NCBI RefSeq assembly: GCF_036116635.1
Contig: NZ_CP107995.1
Span: 5,332,001 to 5,396,000 of the forward strand
From: Amycolatopsis sp. NBC_00345
Lineage (GTDB): Bacteria > Actinomycetota > Actinomycetes > Mycobacteriales > Pseudonocardiaceae
Reading direction: 5' to 3'
DNA: 64,000 bases
Part shown: piece by piece, positions 40,975 through 50,165 of the stretch
Layout of the letters: each line of letters opens with the position of its first letter
Position numbering within the stretch: the first letter of the stretch is position 1
Program-made: the position numbers and the translations under genes
The notes under the pieces: model-generated
Databases searched by the model: none
Told to the model about the DNA's origin: nothing
The model's input: only the letters and a program-made list of their open reading frames with translations

Positions 40975-43900
40975 TCAGGCGAACGCGTCGTCCAGTGCCT
41001 TCGTGATGCGTTTCAACGACACCGGATGCGCGGTCCCCAGTGTCTGGGCGAAGAAGCTCACCCGGAGTTCCTCGATCATCCAGCGCACCTCGCGCAGGGC
41101 GGGGGAAGACGTGCCCGGCGGCAGGGAAGCCAGCGCCGCGCGGTACTCCCCCGTGATCCAGGCGACGTCGGCCGTGCGCTGGAGGTCGCGGGTGGGCTCG
41201 GTGGGCAGCTTCTCCAGGCGGCGCTCGATGCCGCGCAGGTAACGGACCACGTGGCGCAGCCGGGGGGCGCCCGTCTCGGTCACGAAGCCCGCGTACACCA
41301 GGCCGTCCAGCTGCGCGCGGATGTCGGCCAGCGACTCCGCCGGGCCGAGGGTGTCCGGCAGGACCGTTTCGACGTCGTTGGCGGCGCGCAGGATGCGCTC
41401 CACCTCCGTCAGCACGTCCAGCACGGCCGGGTTAAGGCCCGCCCGCACCTGCTCCAGCAGCTTCGCGAAACCCGCCTCGGCCCAGACCGGGCCGCCGGCC
41501 GCGGTCATCAGGGAGTCCACCGCGCAGTCGACGCAGTCCTCCAGCAGCGCGGCGACGCTGCCGTGCGGATTGCGGTTCAGCACCAGCTTCGAGGAGTTCG
41601 ACAGCGACCGGGTGATGAACTTCATCGGCGAGTTCAGGTTCAGCCGCAGCATCCGCCGCGTGCCGGCCCACATCGCGTGCTCCTGCTGCGCCGGGGTGTC
41701 CAGCAGCCGCACGGCCACGGACGCGCCCTCGTCCACCAGCGCCGGGTACGCCTTGACGTCGTGCCCGCGCTGCTTCGACGCGAACACTTTCGGCAGCTCG
41801 CCGAACGCGGGCGCCGTCAGGCCCGCCTTCTCAAGACTGTTGGCCGCCTGGGAAATCGTCTCGCGCACGCGCGGGGCCAGCCGCCGTTTCAGCTCCTCGA
41901 CGTCCTTGCCCTCGGCGACCAGCTTGGCCCGCTCGTCGAGGATCCGGAACGTCATCCGCAGGTGCTCCGGCACCGCCGCGAGGTCCCACGCGGAGTACGG
42001 CACCGCGACGCCGCGCAGCGCCTCCAGCTCGTCCGACAGCACGTCGACCAGCGGACCGTCCGAAGGGGATACTCGCGAAAGGACGTACTTCGCCGTGTCC
42101 GGCGCCGGCACGAAGTTGCGCCGCAACGCCTTCGGCAGCGACTTGACCAGTTGCGTCGCCAGTTCCTCGCGCAGGCCGGGCACCTGCCAGTCGAAGCCGT
42201 CGGGGGTCACCTGGTTCAGCACGGGCAGCGGGATGTGCACAGTGACGCCGTCGGCGTCCGCGCCCGGCTCGAACTGGTAGGTGAGCTTGAAGACCAGCGA
42301 GCCCTGCGTCCACGAGTCCGGGTAGTCCGACTCGCGCACCCCGCCCGCGGTCTCGTTGATCAGCATGGACTTCTCGAACGACAGCGCGTCCGGGTCGTCG
42401 CGGCGGGCCTTCTTCCACCAGCTGTCGAAGTGCCGCACCGACACCACGTCGGCCGGCACGCGCTGGTCGTAGAACTCGAACAGCGTCTCGTCGTCCACCA
42501 GGATGTCGCGGCGCCGCGCCCGGTTCTCCAGGTCCTCGACCTCGTCGAGCAGCGCGCGGTTCTCGGCGAAGAACTTGTGGCTGGTCTGCCAGTCGCCCTC
42601 CACCAGCGCGTGGCGGATGAACAGCTCGCGCGACAGCTCGGGGTCGATGCGGCCGTAGTTCACGCGCCGGTCGGCGATCAGCGGGACGCCGTACAGCGTC
42701 ACCTTCTCCACCGCCATCACCGCGCCCTGCTTGCGCTCCCAGTGCGGCTCGGAGTAGTTGCGCTTGACCACGTGCCCGGCCAGCGGCTCGACCCACTCCG
42801 GCTCGATCCGCGCGTTCACCCGGCCCCACAGCCGTGAGGTCTCGACCAGCTCGGCCGACATCACCCAGCGCGGCTGCTTCTTGAACAGCGCCGAGCCCGG
42901 GAACACGCCGAAGCGCGCGCCCCGTGCGCCCAGGTAGTCGCCCTTCGCCGGGTCTTTGAGCCCGATGTGCGACAGCAGCCCGGCGATCAGCGAGGTGTGC
43001 ACCTGCTGCGGCTCGGCCGGGGTGGTGTTCAGCGCGATGCCCAGCGGCTTCGCAAGCTGGCGCAGCTGGCTGAAGATGTCCTGCCACTCGCGCACGCGCA
43101 GGTAGTTGAGGTACTCGCTGCGGCACAGCCGGCGGAACTGGTTGCCGGTCAGCGCCTTCTGCTGCTCGGCGAGGTAGTCCCAGAGCTTGAGGTAGGCCAG
43201 GAAGTCCGAGGTCGGGTCGGCGAACCGGGCGTGCTGGGCGTCGGCGGCCTGCTGCTTCTCCGCCGGCCGCTCGCGCGGGTCCTGAATGGACAGTGCGGCG
43301 GCGATGATCATCATCTCGCGCACGCAGCCGTTGCGGGAAGCCTCCAGCACCATGCGCGCCATCCGCGGGTCCACCGGCAGCAGCGCGAGCTGGCGCCCGG
43401 TCTCGGTGAGGCGGGTGGTCTCGGTGGCGTCGAACGCGCCCAGCTCCTGCAGCAGCTGCACCCCGTCGGCGATCTGACGGCGGTCCGGCGGCTCCACGAA
43501 CGGGAACGCGGCCATGTCGCCGAGCCCGAGCGAGGTCATCTGCAGGATCACCGACGCGAGGTTGGTGCGCAGGATCTCCGGATCGGTGAACTCGGGCCGG
43601 GCGTCGAAGTCGTCTTCCGAGTAGAGCCGGATGCAGATGCCGTCCGAAGTACGGCCGCAGCGGCCCTTGCGCTGGTTGGCCGACGCCTGCGAGACCGGCT
43701 CGATCGGCAGCCGCTGCACCTTCGTGCGGTGGCTGTAGCGGGAGATGCGCGCGGTGCCCGGGTCGATCACGTACTTGATGCCCGGCACGGTCAGCGACGT
43801 CTCCGCGACGTTCGTGGCCAGCACGACCCGGCGGCCGGTGTGGCGCTGGAACACCCGGTGCTGATCCGCCGACGAAAGCCGCGCGTACAGCGGCAGCACC

Positions 43901-44850
43901 TCGGTGCTGCGCAGGTCCATCCGGTTGAGCACGTCCGCGGTGTCGCGGATCTCGCGCTCGCCGGAGAGGAACACCAGTACGTCGCCCGGGCCCTCGGCGC
44001 ACAGCTCCTCGACGGCCTCGGCGATGGCCTGCGTCTGGTCGCGGTCCGGGTCGGCGCCGGGGTCGTCCGGGTCGACGAGCGGCCGGTAGCGGACCTCGAC
44101 CGGATAGGTGCGGCCGGAGACCTCGACGATCGGCGCGTCATTGAAGTGCTTCGAAAACCGCTCCGGGTCGATGGTCGCCGAGGTGATGATCACCTTGAGG
44201 TCGGGGCGGCGCGGCAGCAGCTGCTTGAGGTAGCCGAGGATGAAGTCGATGTTGAGGCTGCGCTCGTGGGCCTCGTCGATGATCAGCGTGTCGTACTGGC
44301 GCAGCATCGGGTCGGTCTGGATCTCGGCGAGCAGGATGCCGTCGGTCATCAGCTTGACGAGGGTGCCCTGGCCGGACTGGTCGGTGAACCGGACCTTGTA
44401 CCCGACGGCCTCGCCCAGCTCGGTCTTCAGCTCGCTGGCGATCCGGTCGGCGACCGTGCGCGCGGCCAGCCGCCGCGGCTGGGTGTGCCCGATCTGGCCG
44501 CGGATGCCGCGGCCCAGCTCCAGGCAGATCTTCGGCAGCTGCGTGGTCTTGCCCGACCCGGTCTCCCCCGCGACGATCACCACCTGGTGGTCGCGGATCG
44601 CGTCGCCGATCTCGTCCTTGAGCCGGCTGACCGGCAGCTCGGCCGGGTATTCGATCTTCGGCACGCCCTCGCGCCGGCGCCGCACCCGCAGCTCGGCGGC
44701 GTCGAAGTCGGCCGCCAGCTTTTCGGCGACGGCTTGCTTGTCACGGGCCCGGCGGGCGCCGTCCAGCCGCCGCCGAAGCCGATGCTCGTCACGCGACATC
44801 AACTCGGGCAGCCGGGCGCGCAGCGCTTCGAGCGGGGATTGAGTGGACAT
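40975..44850 (-). CDS. hrpA: ATP-dependent RNA helicase HrpA
   Basis: DEAH-box helicase of 1291 residues, normal length for HrpA. Walker A VIVAGETGSGKTTQLPK, DEAH box LIIDEAHERSLNIDFILGYL, SAT motif VIITSATIDPERFS, motif VI QRKGRCGRTSDGICIRLYS, then HA2/OB-fold regions and the long C-terminal domain specific to HrpA (ending LRVSFFAQTLGTAHPVSLKR, then ITKALDDAFA). It unwinds RNA and is implicated in mRNA processing and rescue of stalled translation in other bacteria. ATG at 44850. Confidence 0.96.
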   Translation of the reverse strand: MSTQSPLEALRARLPELMSRDEHRLRRRLDGARRARDKQAVAEKLAADFDAAELRVRRRREGVPKIEYPAELPVSRLKDEIGDAIRDHQVVIVAGETGSGKTTQLPKICLELGRGIRGQIGHTQPRRLAARTVADRIASELKTELGEAVGYKVRFTDQSGQGTLVKLMTDGILLAEIQTDPMLRQYDTLIIDEAHERSLNIDFILGYLKQLLPRRPDLKVIITSATIDPERFSKHFNDAPIVEVSGRTYPVEVRYRPLVDPDDPGADPDRDQTQAIAEAVEELCAEGPGDVLVFLSGEREIRDTADVLNRMDLRSTEVLPLYARLSSADQHRVFQRHTGRRVVLATNVAETSLTVPGIKYVIDPGTARISRYSHRTKVQRLPIEPVSQASANQRKGRCGRTSDGICIRLYSEDDFDARPEFTDPEILRTNLASVILQMTSLGLGDMAAFPFVEPPDRRQIADGVQLLQELGAFDATETTRLTETGRQLALLPVDPRMARMVLEASRNGCVREMMIIAAALSIQDPRERPAEKQQAADAQHARFADPTSDFLAYLKLWDYLAEQQKALTGNQFRRLCRSEYLNYLRVREWQDIFSQLRQLAKPLGIALNTTPAEPQQVHTSLIAGLLSHIGLKDPAKGDYLGARGARFGVFPGSALFKKQPRWVMSAELVETSRLWGRVNARIEPEWVEPLAGHVVKRNYSEPHWERKQGAVMAVEKVTLYGVPLIADRRVNYGRIDPELSRELFIRHALVEGDWQTSHKFFAENRALLDEVEDLENRARRRDILVDDETLFEFYDQRVPADVVSVRHFDSWWKKARRDDPDALSFEKSMLINETAGGVRESDYPDSWTQGSLVFKLTYQFEPGADADGVTVHIPLPVLNQVTPDGFDWQVPGLREELATQLVKSLPKALRRNFVPAPDTAKYVLSRVSPSDGPLVDVLSDELEALRGVAVPYSAWDLAAVPEHLRMTFRILDERAKLVAEGKDVEELKRRLAPRVRETISQAANSLEKAGLTAPAFGELPKVFASKQRGHDVKAYPALVDEGASVAVRLLDTPAQQEHAMWAGTRRMLRLNLNSPMKFITRSLSNSSKLVLNRNPHGSVAALLEDCVDCAVDSLMTAAGGPVWAEAGFAKLLEQVRAGLNPAVLDVLTEVERILRAANDVETVLPDTLGPAESLADIRAQLDGLVYAGFVTETGAPRLRHVVRYLRGIERRLEKLPTEPTRDLQRTADVAWITGEYRAALASLPPGTSSPALREVRWMIEELRVSFFAQTLGTAHPVSLKRITKALDDAFA

Positions 44851-44896
44851 ACTTGGGCCAAGGATAGCCGTGCGTGACGGACGAGGCTCCTGAATA

Positions 44897-44951
44897 TGCC
44901 CTGAAGGCCACCATGAGGGACGTGCATGCCCTCATGGTGGCCTTCAGGGCA
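44897..44951. repeat. Perfect 23-bp-arm hairpin, copy 1 of a dispersed element
   Basis: Left arm 44897-44919 (beginning TGCCCTGAAGGCCACCATG), 9-nt loop, right arm 44929-44951, perfectly complementary. The same arms recur at 59799-59853 with a different 9-nt loop. It lies just downstream of the antiporter gene on the minus strand, where it can act as a terminator. Confidence 0.8.
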
Positions 44952-44974
44952 CAACGGAGGCCTCGGGGCAGGGG

Positions 44975-46162
44975 TCAGGCGGCGGTCGGCGCGGGCAGCA
45001 GGCGCCGCGGCAGCAGCCAGGTCAGCCGGTCCGAGCGGAGCACCGCCAGCGGCCCGATCACCGCGAGGAGCAGGACGTAGCCCGCGACGAACGGGGCCAC
45101 CCGCTCGTCCAGCCCCGCCGTCGTGGCCATGGCCGCGAGCACCAGGGAGAACTCGCCCCGGGTCAGGACGGTCAGGCCGATGTTCACCCCCGCCTGCCGG
45201 TCGAACGAGTGCAGCCGGGCGGCGAAGGCGCCCGCGGCGAGGTTGAGCACCAGCGTCAGGGCGACGGCGGCGAGCACCGGCAGCACCACCGTCCCGACCG
45301 CCCGCGGGTCGATGGACAGGCCGAAGATGAAGAAGAACAGCGCGCCGAACGCGTCACGCAGCGGCAGGACCAGCTTGTGCACCCGCGGGGCGACCTTCGA
45401 GCTGCCGAGCATCATGCCGACCATGAACGCGCCGATCGCGTCGGACACGCCGACCTCCTCGGCGACGGCGGCCCCGAGCACGGCGACGCCGACGAAACAG
45501 ACCGTCAGCAGCTCGTCGTCCGCCGAGCCGAAGAGCTTCGAGACCGCGCGGCCGCCCCAGCGGGCCAGCGCGGCCAGCACGAGCAGGAAGCCGAACGCCT
45601 TGCCGAAGTCGGCCAGCGCCGCGCCGAAGCCGTCCGCGCCGCTGAGCACCGGCTGCAGCAACGCCAGGTAGAGCGCGAGGAACAGGTCCTCCAGCACGAT
45701 GATGCCCATGATCAGCCGGGACTCGGGGTTGTTCAGCCGCTTCGTTTCGAGCAGCAGTTTCGTGACGATCGCGGACGAGGAGATGCCGATGGCGCCGGCG
45801 ATCACCAGCGCCTCGCGCGCGCCCCAGCCCAGCGTGAAACCGAACGCGAGCCCGCCGCCGACGTTGAGCACCAGGTAGCCCAGCCCGGCGCCGACGAGCC
45901 GTCTGCCGCCGCGGGCGAGGTCGTCGAGTGAGAACTCGAGGCCGAGGTAGAACAGCAGGAAGACCAGGCCGAGGCCGGCCAGCACACCGAGCTGGCCGGG
46001 GTCGTCCACAAGGGACAGACCGGGGGTGTTCGGGCCGAACAGGAAACCGGCCAGCATGAAGAGGGGGATCGTCGGCAGCCCGATGCGGGCGCCGAGCCGG
46101 GCGACGACTCCGGCGGCGAGGAACGCGCCGCCGACGGCCAGCAAAGCATGACCGTTGCTCAT
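44975..46162 (-). CDS. CPA2-family cation:proton antiporter
   Basis: Membrane protein of 395 residues starting MSNGHALLAVGGAFLAAGVV, with RBS GGAGGAG. About 12 TM segments; family features are LGARIGLPTIPLFMLAGFLFGP, GLGLVFLLFYLGLEFSLDDLARGG, GAIGISSSAIVTKLLLE and FFFIFGLSIDPRAVG. KefB/Na+-H+ exchanger type without a C-terminal RCK/TrkA domain. It probably exchanges K+ or Na+ for H+ at the plasma membrane. The hairpin at 44897 follows its stop. Confidence 0.92.
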   Translation of the reverse strand: MSNGHALLAVGGAFLAAGVVARLGARIGLPTIPLFMLAGFLFGPNTPGLSLVDDPGQLGVLAGLGLVFLLFYLGLEFSLDDLARGGRRLVGAGLGYLVLNVGGGLAFGFTLGWGAREALVIAGAIGISSSAIVTKLLLETKRLNNPESRLIMGIIVLEDLFLALYLALLQPVLSGADGFGAALADFGKAFGFLLVLAALARWGGRAVSKLFGSADDELLTVCFVGVAVLGAAVAEEVGVSDAIGAFMVGMMLGSSKVAPRVHKLVLPLRDAFGALFFFIFGLSIDPRAVGTVVLPVLAAVALTLVLNLAAGAFAARLHSFDRQAGVNIGLTVLTRGEFSLVLAAMATTAGLDERVAPFVAGYVLLLAVIGPLAVLRSDRLTWLLPRRLLPAPTAA

Positions 46163-46209
46163 GGGGACTCCTCCGAGCGACAGCTTGAGTACGGGTGACC
46201 AGGGCGTAC

Positions 46210-46548
46210 TCAGCCGCGCGGCGGGGCGCGGGCCTCGGGCGCGCGCACCGGCCGGAACGGGGCGGCCGGGCGGGCTTCCGTGACGATCACGCCGGCAGCC
46301 GGGCGCGGCGGCGTCATCACGGCGGGCGGTTCGGCGAACGGCAGCGGGTGCGGCGCGGGCTGCGCCGGCCGGTGCCCCGGCACGGCCGCCGAGGCCGGTG
46401 CGGCAGCCGCGGCGCGGGCCGGGTGCGCCACCGCCGAGCTGCTCGAAGCCGTTGCCACAGCAGGGAAAACTCCGCCCAAGACCAGGGCGAGGAGCAGTAG
46501 TAAGAGGATGGACCGGTGCCGTGGCGCGGAGGCGACGGCAGCAGTCAT
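46210..46548 (-). CDS. Small secreted or membrane-anchored Ala/Pro-rich protein
   Basis: Protein of 112 residues starting MTAAVASAPRHRSILLLLLL. A basic n-region and an LLLLLLALVLGG core are followed by AVATASSS, which could be a signal-peptide cleavage site. The mature part is rich in Ala and Pro (ARAAAAAPASAAVPGHRPAQ, PRPAAGVIVTEARPAAPF) and probably unstructured. No family recognised. Located 47 bp upstream of the antiporter gene on the same strand. Confidence 0.55.
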   Translation of the reverse strand: MTAAVASAPRHRSILLLLLLALVLGGVFPAVATASSSSAVAHPARAAAAAPASAAVPGHRPAQPAPHPLPFAEPPAVMTPPRPAAGVIVTEARPAAPFRPVRAPEARAPPRG

Positions 46549-46671
46549 CGTGCCGCCACTTTACCATCTCTTTAACGTCCATTGTGGACGCGTCCGGCGA
46601 GAGATCGGTCACGTGCGGGGAGGCGGCCGGGCGGTAGCATCAGCCCGACCCACCTACCGGGAGGCACACCG

Positions 46672-47832
46672 ATGGCCGACTACGACGTGGTCCTGTTCGG
46701 CGCCACGGGCTTCACCGGCGCACTGACGGCGGAACACCTCGCGCGCTCGGCCCCGCCCGGCTGCCGCTGGGCGCTGGCGGGCCGCAACCCCGGCAAGCTG
46801 GACGCGTTGCGCACCCGGCTCGCGGAGATCGACGACCGCCTCGGCGACCTGCCGCTGCTGACGGCGGACGTCACGGACGAGGCCTCGCTGCGGGCCGTCG
46901 CCGCGTCCGCGAAGGTCGTGATCACCACGGTCGGCCCGTACCTGGAATACGGCGAGCCGCTGGTCGCCGCGTGCGCGGCCGAGGGCACCGACTACGTCGA
47001 CCTGACCGGTGAGCCCGAGTTCGTCGACCGGATGTACGTCGCCTACCACGCGAAGGCCGCCGAGACCGGCGCGCGGCTGGTCCACTGCTGCGGCTTCGAC
47101 TCGATCCCGCACGACCTCGGCGCCCACTACACCGTCCAGCAGTTGCCCGAAGGCGTCCCTCTCCAGGTGGACGGCTACGTGCGCGTGGGCGCGAGGCCCT
47201 CCGGCGGCACCCTCCTCACGGCGATGACGTCGTTCGCGCGCTACCCGCAGATGACGCGCGCGGCCCGCGAACGTGCCGCGGCCGAACCCGCGAACGCAGG
47301 CCGCACCGTGCGCACGCCGGCGGGCACCCCGCACCGCGCCCCCGGAACCCGGCACTGGGCCGTGCCGCTGACCACGATCGACCCGCAGATCGTCGGGCAC
47401 TCCGCCCGCGCGTCCGAGCGGTACGGCCCCGACTTCCGCTACCGGCACTTCGCGGCGTTCGCGCACCTGCCCTCGGTCGCCGCGGGTGCCGTGGGGATGG
47501 GCGCACTCCTCGCGGCCTCGCAGGTGCCGCCGGCCCGACGGGCGCTCTCGCGGCTGCTCGCCCCCGGGCAGGGCCCGAGCCCGGAACGCCGCGCGCGGTC
47601 GTGGTTCTCCGTGCGCTTCGAGGGCAACGGCGGCGGCGAGCACGTGACCACGGAGGTCTCCGGCGGCGACCCCGGCTACGACGAGACGGCGAAGATGCTC
47701 GGCGAATCCGCGCTCTGCCTCGCCTTCGACGAGCTGCCGGAGACCGCGGGCCAGGTCACCACGGCCACCGCGATGGGCGACGCGCTGATCGGACGGCTCA
47801 GCCGCGCCGGGATGACCTTCCGGACACTCTGA
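46672..47832 (+). CDS. Saccharopine dehydrogenase-like NADP-binding oxidoreductase
   Basis: Protein of 386 residues starting MADYDVVLFGATGFTGALTA, with RBS GGGAGG. Rossmann motif VLFGATGFTGAL, VVITTVGPYLEYGEPLVAAC, YVDLTGEPEFVDRMY and HCCGFDSIPHDLGAHYTV. This is the family of mycobacterial trans-acting enoyl reductases and related lipid-modifying enzymes rather than true lysine metabolism. Its 3' end overlaps the convergent SDR gene by 35 bp. Confidence 0.9.
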   Translation: MADYDVVLFGATGFTGALTAEHLARSAPPGCRWALAGRNPGKLDALRTRLAEIDDRLGDLPLLTADVTDEASLRAVAASAKVVITTVGPYLEYGEPLVAACAAEGTDYVDLTGEPEFVDRMYVAYHAKAAETGARLVHCCGFDSIPHDLGAHYTVQQLPEGVPLQVDGYVRVGARPSGGTLLTAMTSFARYPQMTRAARERAAAEPANAGRTVRTPAGTPHRAPGTRHWAVPLTTIDPQIVGHSARASERYGPDFRYRHFAAFAHLPSVAAGAVGMGALLAASQVPPARRALSRLLAPGQGPSPERRARSWFSVRFEGNGGGEHVTTEVSGGDPGYDETAKMLGESALCLAFDELPETAGQVTTATAMGDALIGRLSRAGMTFRTL

Positions 47833-48652
47833 CCTGCGAGGCGACCCTGGTCGTGTAAGCGGATCGGGCCTCGGGGTCGAGTGAGGTCAGCGCCCGGTCG
47901 TCGCCGATCAAAGTGCGCGCGAGCGCCATCAGCGGCTCCGGGGTGAGCGCGGCCAGCAGGTCCCAGCCGCCGACGTAGCGCGGCACCGGGATCTCCGCGC
48001 GCCGGGTGCGGCAGCTGCCGACCACGGCCCGCGCGACGTCCTCGGGGTCCACTGTGGGCATTCCCCGGCCGAGCGGCACACCGGAGGACAGCCCGGTCCG
48101 GACGGCGCTCGGCAGGACCGCGCTCACGCTGACACCGGTGGACGCGTACTCCCGGCGGACCGCGGCCGTGAGGCCCACGGCGGCGAACTTGCTCGCGTTG
48201 TACACCGCCATGCCGGGCAACGGGATCTTGCCGGCCATCGACGCGACGTTCCCGCGGCCGCGCGCGATCATGCCCGGCAGCACCAGCCGCAGGCCGAGCA
48301 CCGGGCCCCAGACGTTGACGTCGAAAGTGGTGCGGCCCAGTTCGTCCGGCTCCTCCAGGAAGTCGCCCAGCGGCATCACCCCGGCGTTGTTCACCAGCAC
48401 GTCGACGCGGCCGAATTCCTCGGTGACCGCGTCGACGAAAGCGGCGAACGAGTCCCGCTCGCGCACGTCCAGCGGGTAGGCCCGGCCACCGAACGCCGCT
48501 GCCGCTTCCTCCGCGACGGCGGTGTCCAGGTCGCCGACGCACACCGTGGCGCCGGCGCTGGCGAACTCCGCGGCCGTCGCAAGGCCGATGCCACGGCCGC
48601 CACCGGTCACGGCGACGACGCAGCGGCTCAGGTCAAGGGTGGGATAACGCAT
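47798..48652 (-). CDS. SDR-family oxidoreductase with a shortened beta5 region
   Basis: Short-chain dehydrogenase of 284 residues starting MRYPTLDLSRCVVAVTGGGR. Motifs TGGGRGIGLA, LVNNAGVMPLGD and YNASKFA are intact. Before the catalytic Ser the sequence reads ARGRGNVASMAGK, where related enzymes have about three more residues (typically ...GxVVNVASMAGK). This could weaken the core strand. It overlaps the monooxygenase gene by 20 bp at its 5' end and the convergent gene by 35 bp at its 3' end. Likely acts with the monooxygenase on the same hydrophobic substrate. Confidence 0.88.
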   Translation of the reverse strand: MRYPTLDLSRCVVAVTGGGRGIGLATAAEFASAGATVCVGDLDTAVAEEAAAAFGGRAYPLDVRERDSFAAFVDAVTEEFGRVDVLVNNAGVMPLGDFLEEPDELGRTTFDVNVWGPVLGLRLVLPGMIARGRGNVASMAGKIPLPGMAVYNASKFAAVGLTAAVRREYASTGVSVSAVLPSAVRTGLSSGVPLGRGMPTVDPEDVARAVVGSCRTRRAEIPVPRYVGGWDLLAALTPEPLMALARTLIGDDRALTSLDPEARSAYTTRVASQVRVSGRSSRRG

Positions 48653-50099
48653 CGGCGGACTCCTCTTCGGACACCAGGTAGTCGGACTCACTGAACGCGC
48701 CGACCTGCCCGCGCAGCCGCCCAGTGGAGAACGGCCAGCTGAAGCTGTTGCGCCCGTTGACATCCGTGTAGTAACTCGAGCAGCCGCCCGACTGGTACAC
48801 GGTGCCCGGCAGCGCGGCCTGCACCTCGGCGTTGAAGCGGTCCTGCGCCTCGCGCCGCACCTCGAGGCTCCCCGAGCCAGTGCGCAGGACCGCCGCGACG
48901 ACGTGCCGCAGCTGCGCCTCCATGATCATGAACGCCGAGGTGTGGCCGGTGCCGAGGCTGGGCCCGAGCAGCAGGTACAGGTTCGGGAAGCCGGCCACCG
49001 ACGTGCCGCGGTAAGCCTGCGGGCTGCCCTGCCAGTGGTCGTCCAGGCTCCGGCCGTCGGCGTCGAAAACGCGGGCGGACACGGGCATGTCGAGGATGTG
49101 GAAGCCGGTGCCGAAGATGATGGCGTCGGCCTCGGCGGACGAGCCGTCGGCACCGATGACGCGCGAACCCTCCACCGCGCGCACGGCCGTCGGGTGTACG
49201 TCCACAGTGGACCGGGTGAGCGCCCGGTAGTAGTTGTTGGACATCAGCAGCCGCTTGCAGCCCAGTGTGTAGTCCGGCGTCAAGGCCTGGCGCAGTTCGG
49301 GGTCCCGCACGGTCAGCCGCAGGTGCGCGAGCCCGATCCGCTGCACCTGCCGCAGCAGCCACGGGTGCCGGAAGCCGTAGCCGAGTGTCTCCATCAGCCC
49401 GTACTCGGCCGAGCGCAGCGCCCGCCGCAGCGCCGGGAACTGCCGCAGCAGCAGGCGTTCCAGGCCCGGCACGGCGTGGTCGGGCTTCGGCAGCACCCAC
49501 TGCGCGGTGCGCTGGAACAGGTGCAGCCGCGCGACCTCCGGCGCGATCTCGGGCACGAACTGCACGGCCGACGCGCCGGTGCCGATCACGGCGACACGCT
49601 TGCCCGCCAGTTCGTAGTCGTGGTTCCAGCGGGCGGAGTGGAAGACCTCGCCCGGGAACGCGCCGAGCCCCGGCAGGTCCGGGATCCGCGGCTCGTGCCA
49701 CGGGCCGGTGCCGGCCACCAGGATCCGCGCGGTGTAGCGGCCGTCGGAGGTCTCCAGCTCCCAGCGCGCGCCGGTCCACTGCGCGCGGGTCACCTCGACG
49801 CCGAACCGGATGCGGCCGGTCACGCCGAAGCGCCCGGCGGTGTCCCGCAGGTACGCGCGGATCTCGTCCTGGCCCGCGAACGCGCGGCTCCACTCGGGAT
49901 TCGGCGCGAACGAGTAGGAGTACAGCGCGGACGGGACGTCGCAGGCGCAGCCGGGATAGGTGTTGTCGCGCCAGGTGCCGCCCAGGCTGTCCGCCTTCTC
50001 CAGCACGGCAAGGCTTTCGACGCCCGCCTGCGTCAGCCGGATCGCCGCGCCCAGCCCGGAAGCCCCGGCACCGATGACGAGCACTTCGTAGTCGCGCAT
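48633..50099 (-). CDS. Baeyer-Villiger-type flavin monooxygenase
   Basis: Protein of 488 residues starting MRDYEVLVIGAGASGLGAAI. FAD motif VIGAGASGLGAA, GGTWRDNTYPG, the BVMO fingerprint FPGEVFHSARW (F-x-G-x3-H-x3-W) and NADPH motif VAVIGTGASAVQFVPEI. It inserts oxygen into ketones or N/S-oxygenates substrates. Forms an operon with the downstream SDR gene and is divergent from TetR, a layout like the mycobacterial mymA region. The palindrome at 50113-50128 lies in the shared promoter. Confidence 0.93.
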   Translation of the reverse strand: MRDYEVLVIGAGASGLGAAIRLTQAGVESLAVLEKADSLGGTWRDNTYPGCACDVPSALYSYSFAPNPEWSRAFAGQDEIRAYLRDTAGRFGVTGRIRFGVEVTRAQWTGARWELETSDGRYTARILVAGTGPWHEPRIPDLPGLGAFPGEVFHSARWNHDYELAGKRVAVIGTGASAVQFVPEIAPEVARLHLFQRTAQWVLPKPDHAVPGLERLLLRQFPALRRALRSAEYGLMETLGYGFRHPWLLRQVQRIGLAHLRLTVRDPELRQALTPDYTLGCKRLLMSNNYYRALTRSTVDVHPTAVRAVEGSRVIGADGSSAEADAIIFGTGFHILDMPVSARVFDADGRSLDDHWQGSPQAYRGTSVAGFPNLYLLLGPSLGTGHTSAFMIMEAQLRHVVAAVLRTGSGSLEVRREAQDRFNAEVQAALPGTVYQSGGCSSYYTDVNGRNSFSWPFSTGRLRGQVGAFSESDYLVSEEESADALSHP

Positions 50100-50112
50100 T
50101 TTCGGAGACTAG

Positions 50113-50128
50113 CAGTATCTCAATACTG
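50113..50128. promoter_or_regulatory. Candidate TetR operator
   Basis: CAGTAT-CTCA-ATACTG, a perfect 6-bp-arm palindrome centred in the 66-bp gap between the monooxygenase and tetR start codons. The size and position suit a TetR dimer repressing both promoters. Confidence 0.5.
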
Positions 50129-50165
50129 ACGGTACCCCGATCCGGCGGACGATTAGAGTGCTCCC

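Noticed and set aside
41026..44877. Long open frames opposite hrpA
   Set aside because: They are antisense shadows of a well-supported helicase and lack any recognisable motif.
44874..45080. Small frame encoding ALKATMRDVHALMVAFRA, with a similar one at 59679-59882
   Set aside because: The shared peptide is just the translation of the repeated hairpin, not a protein family.
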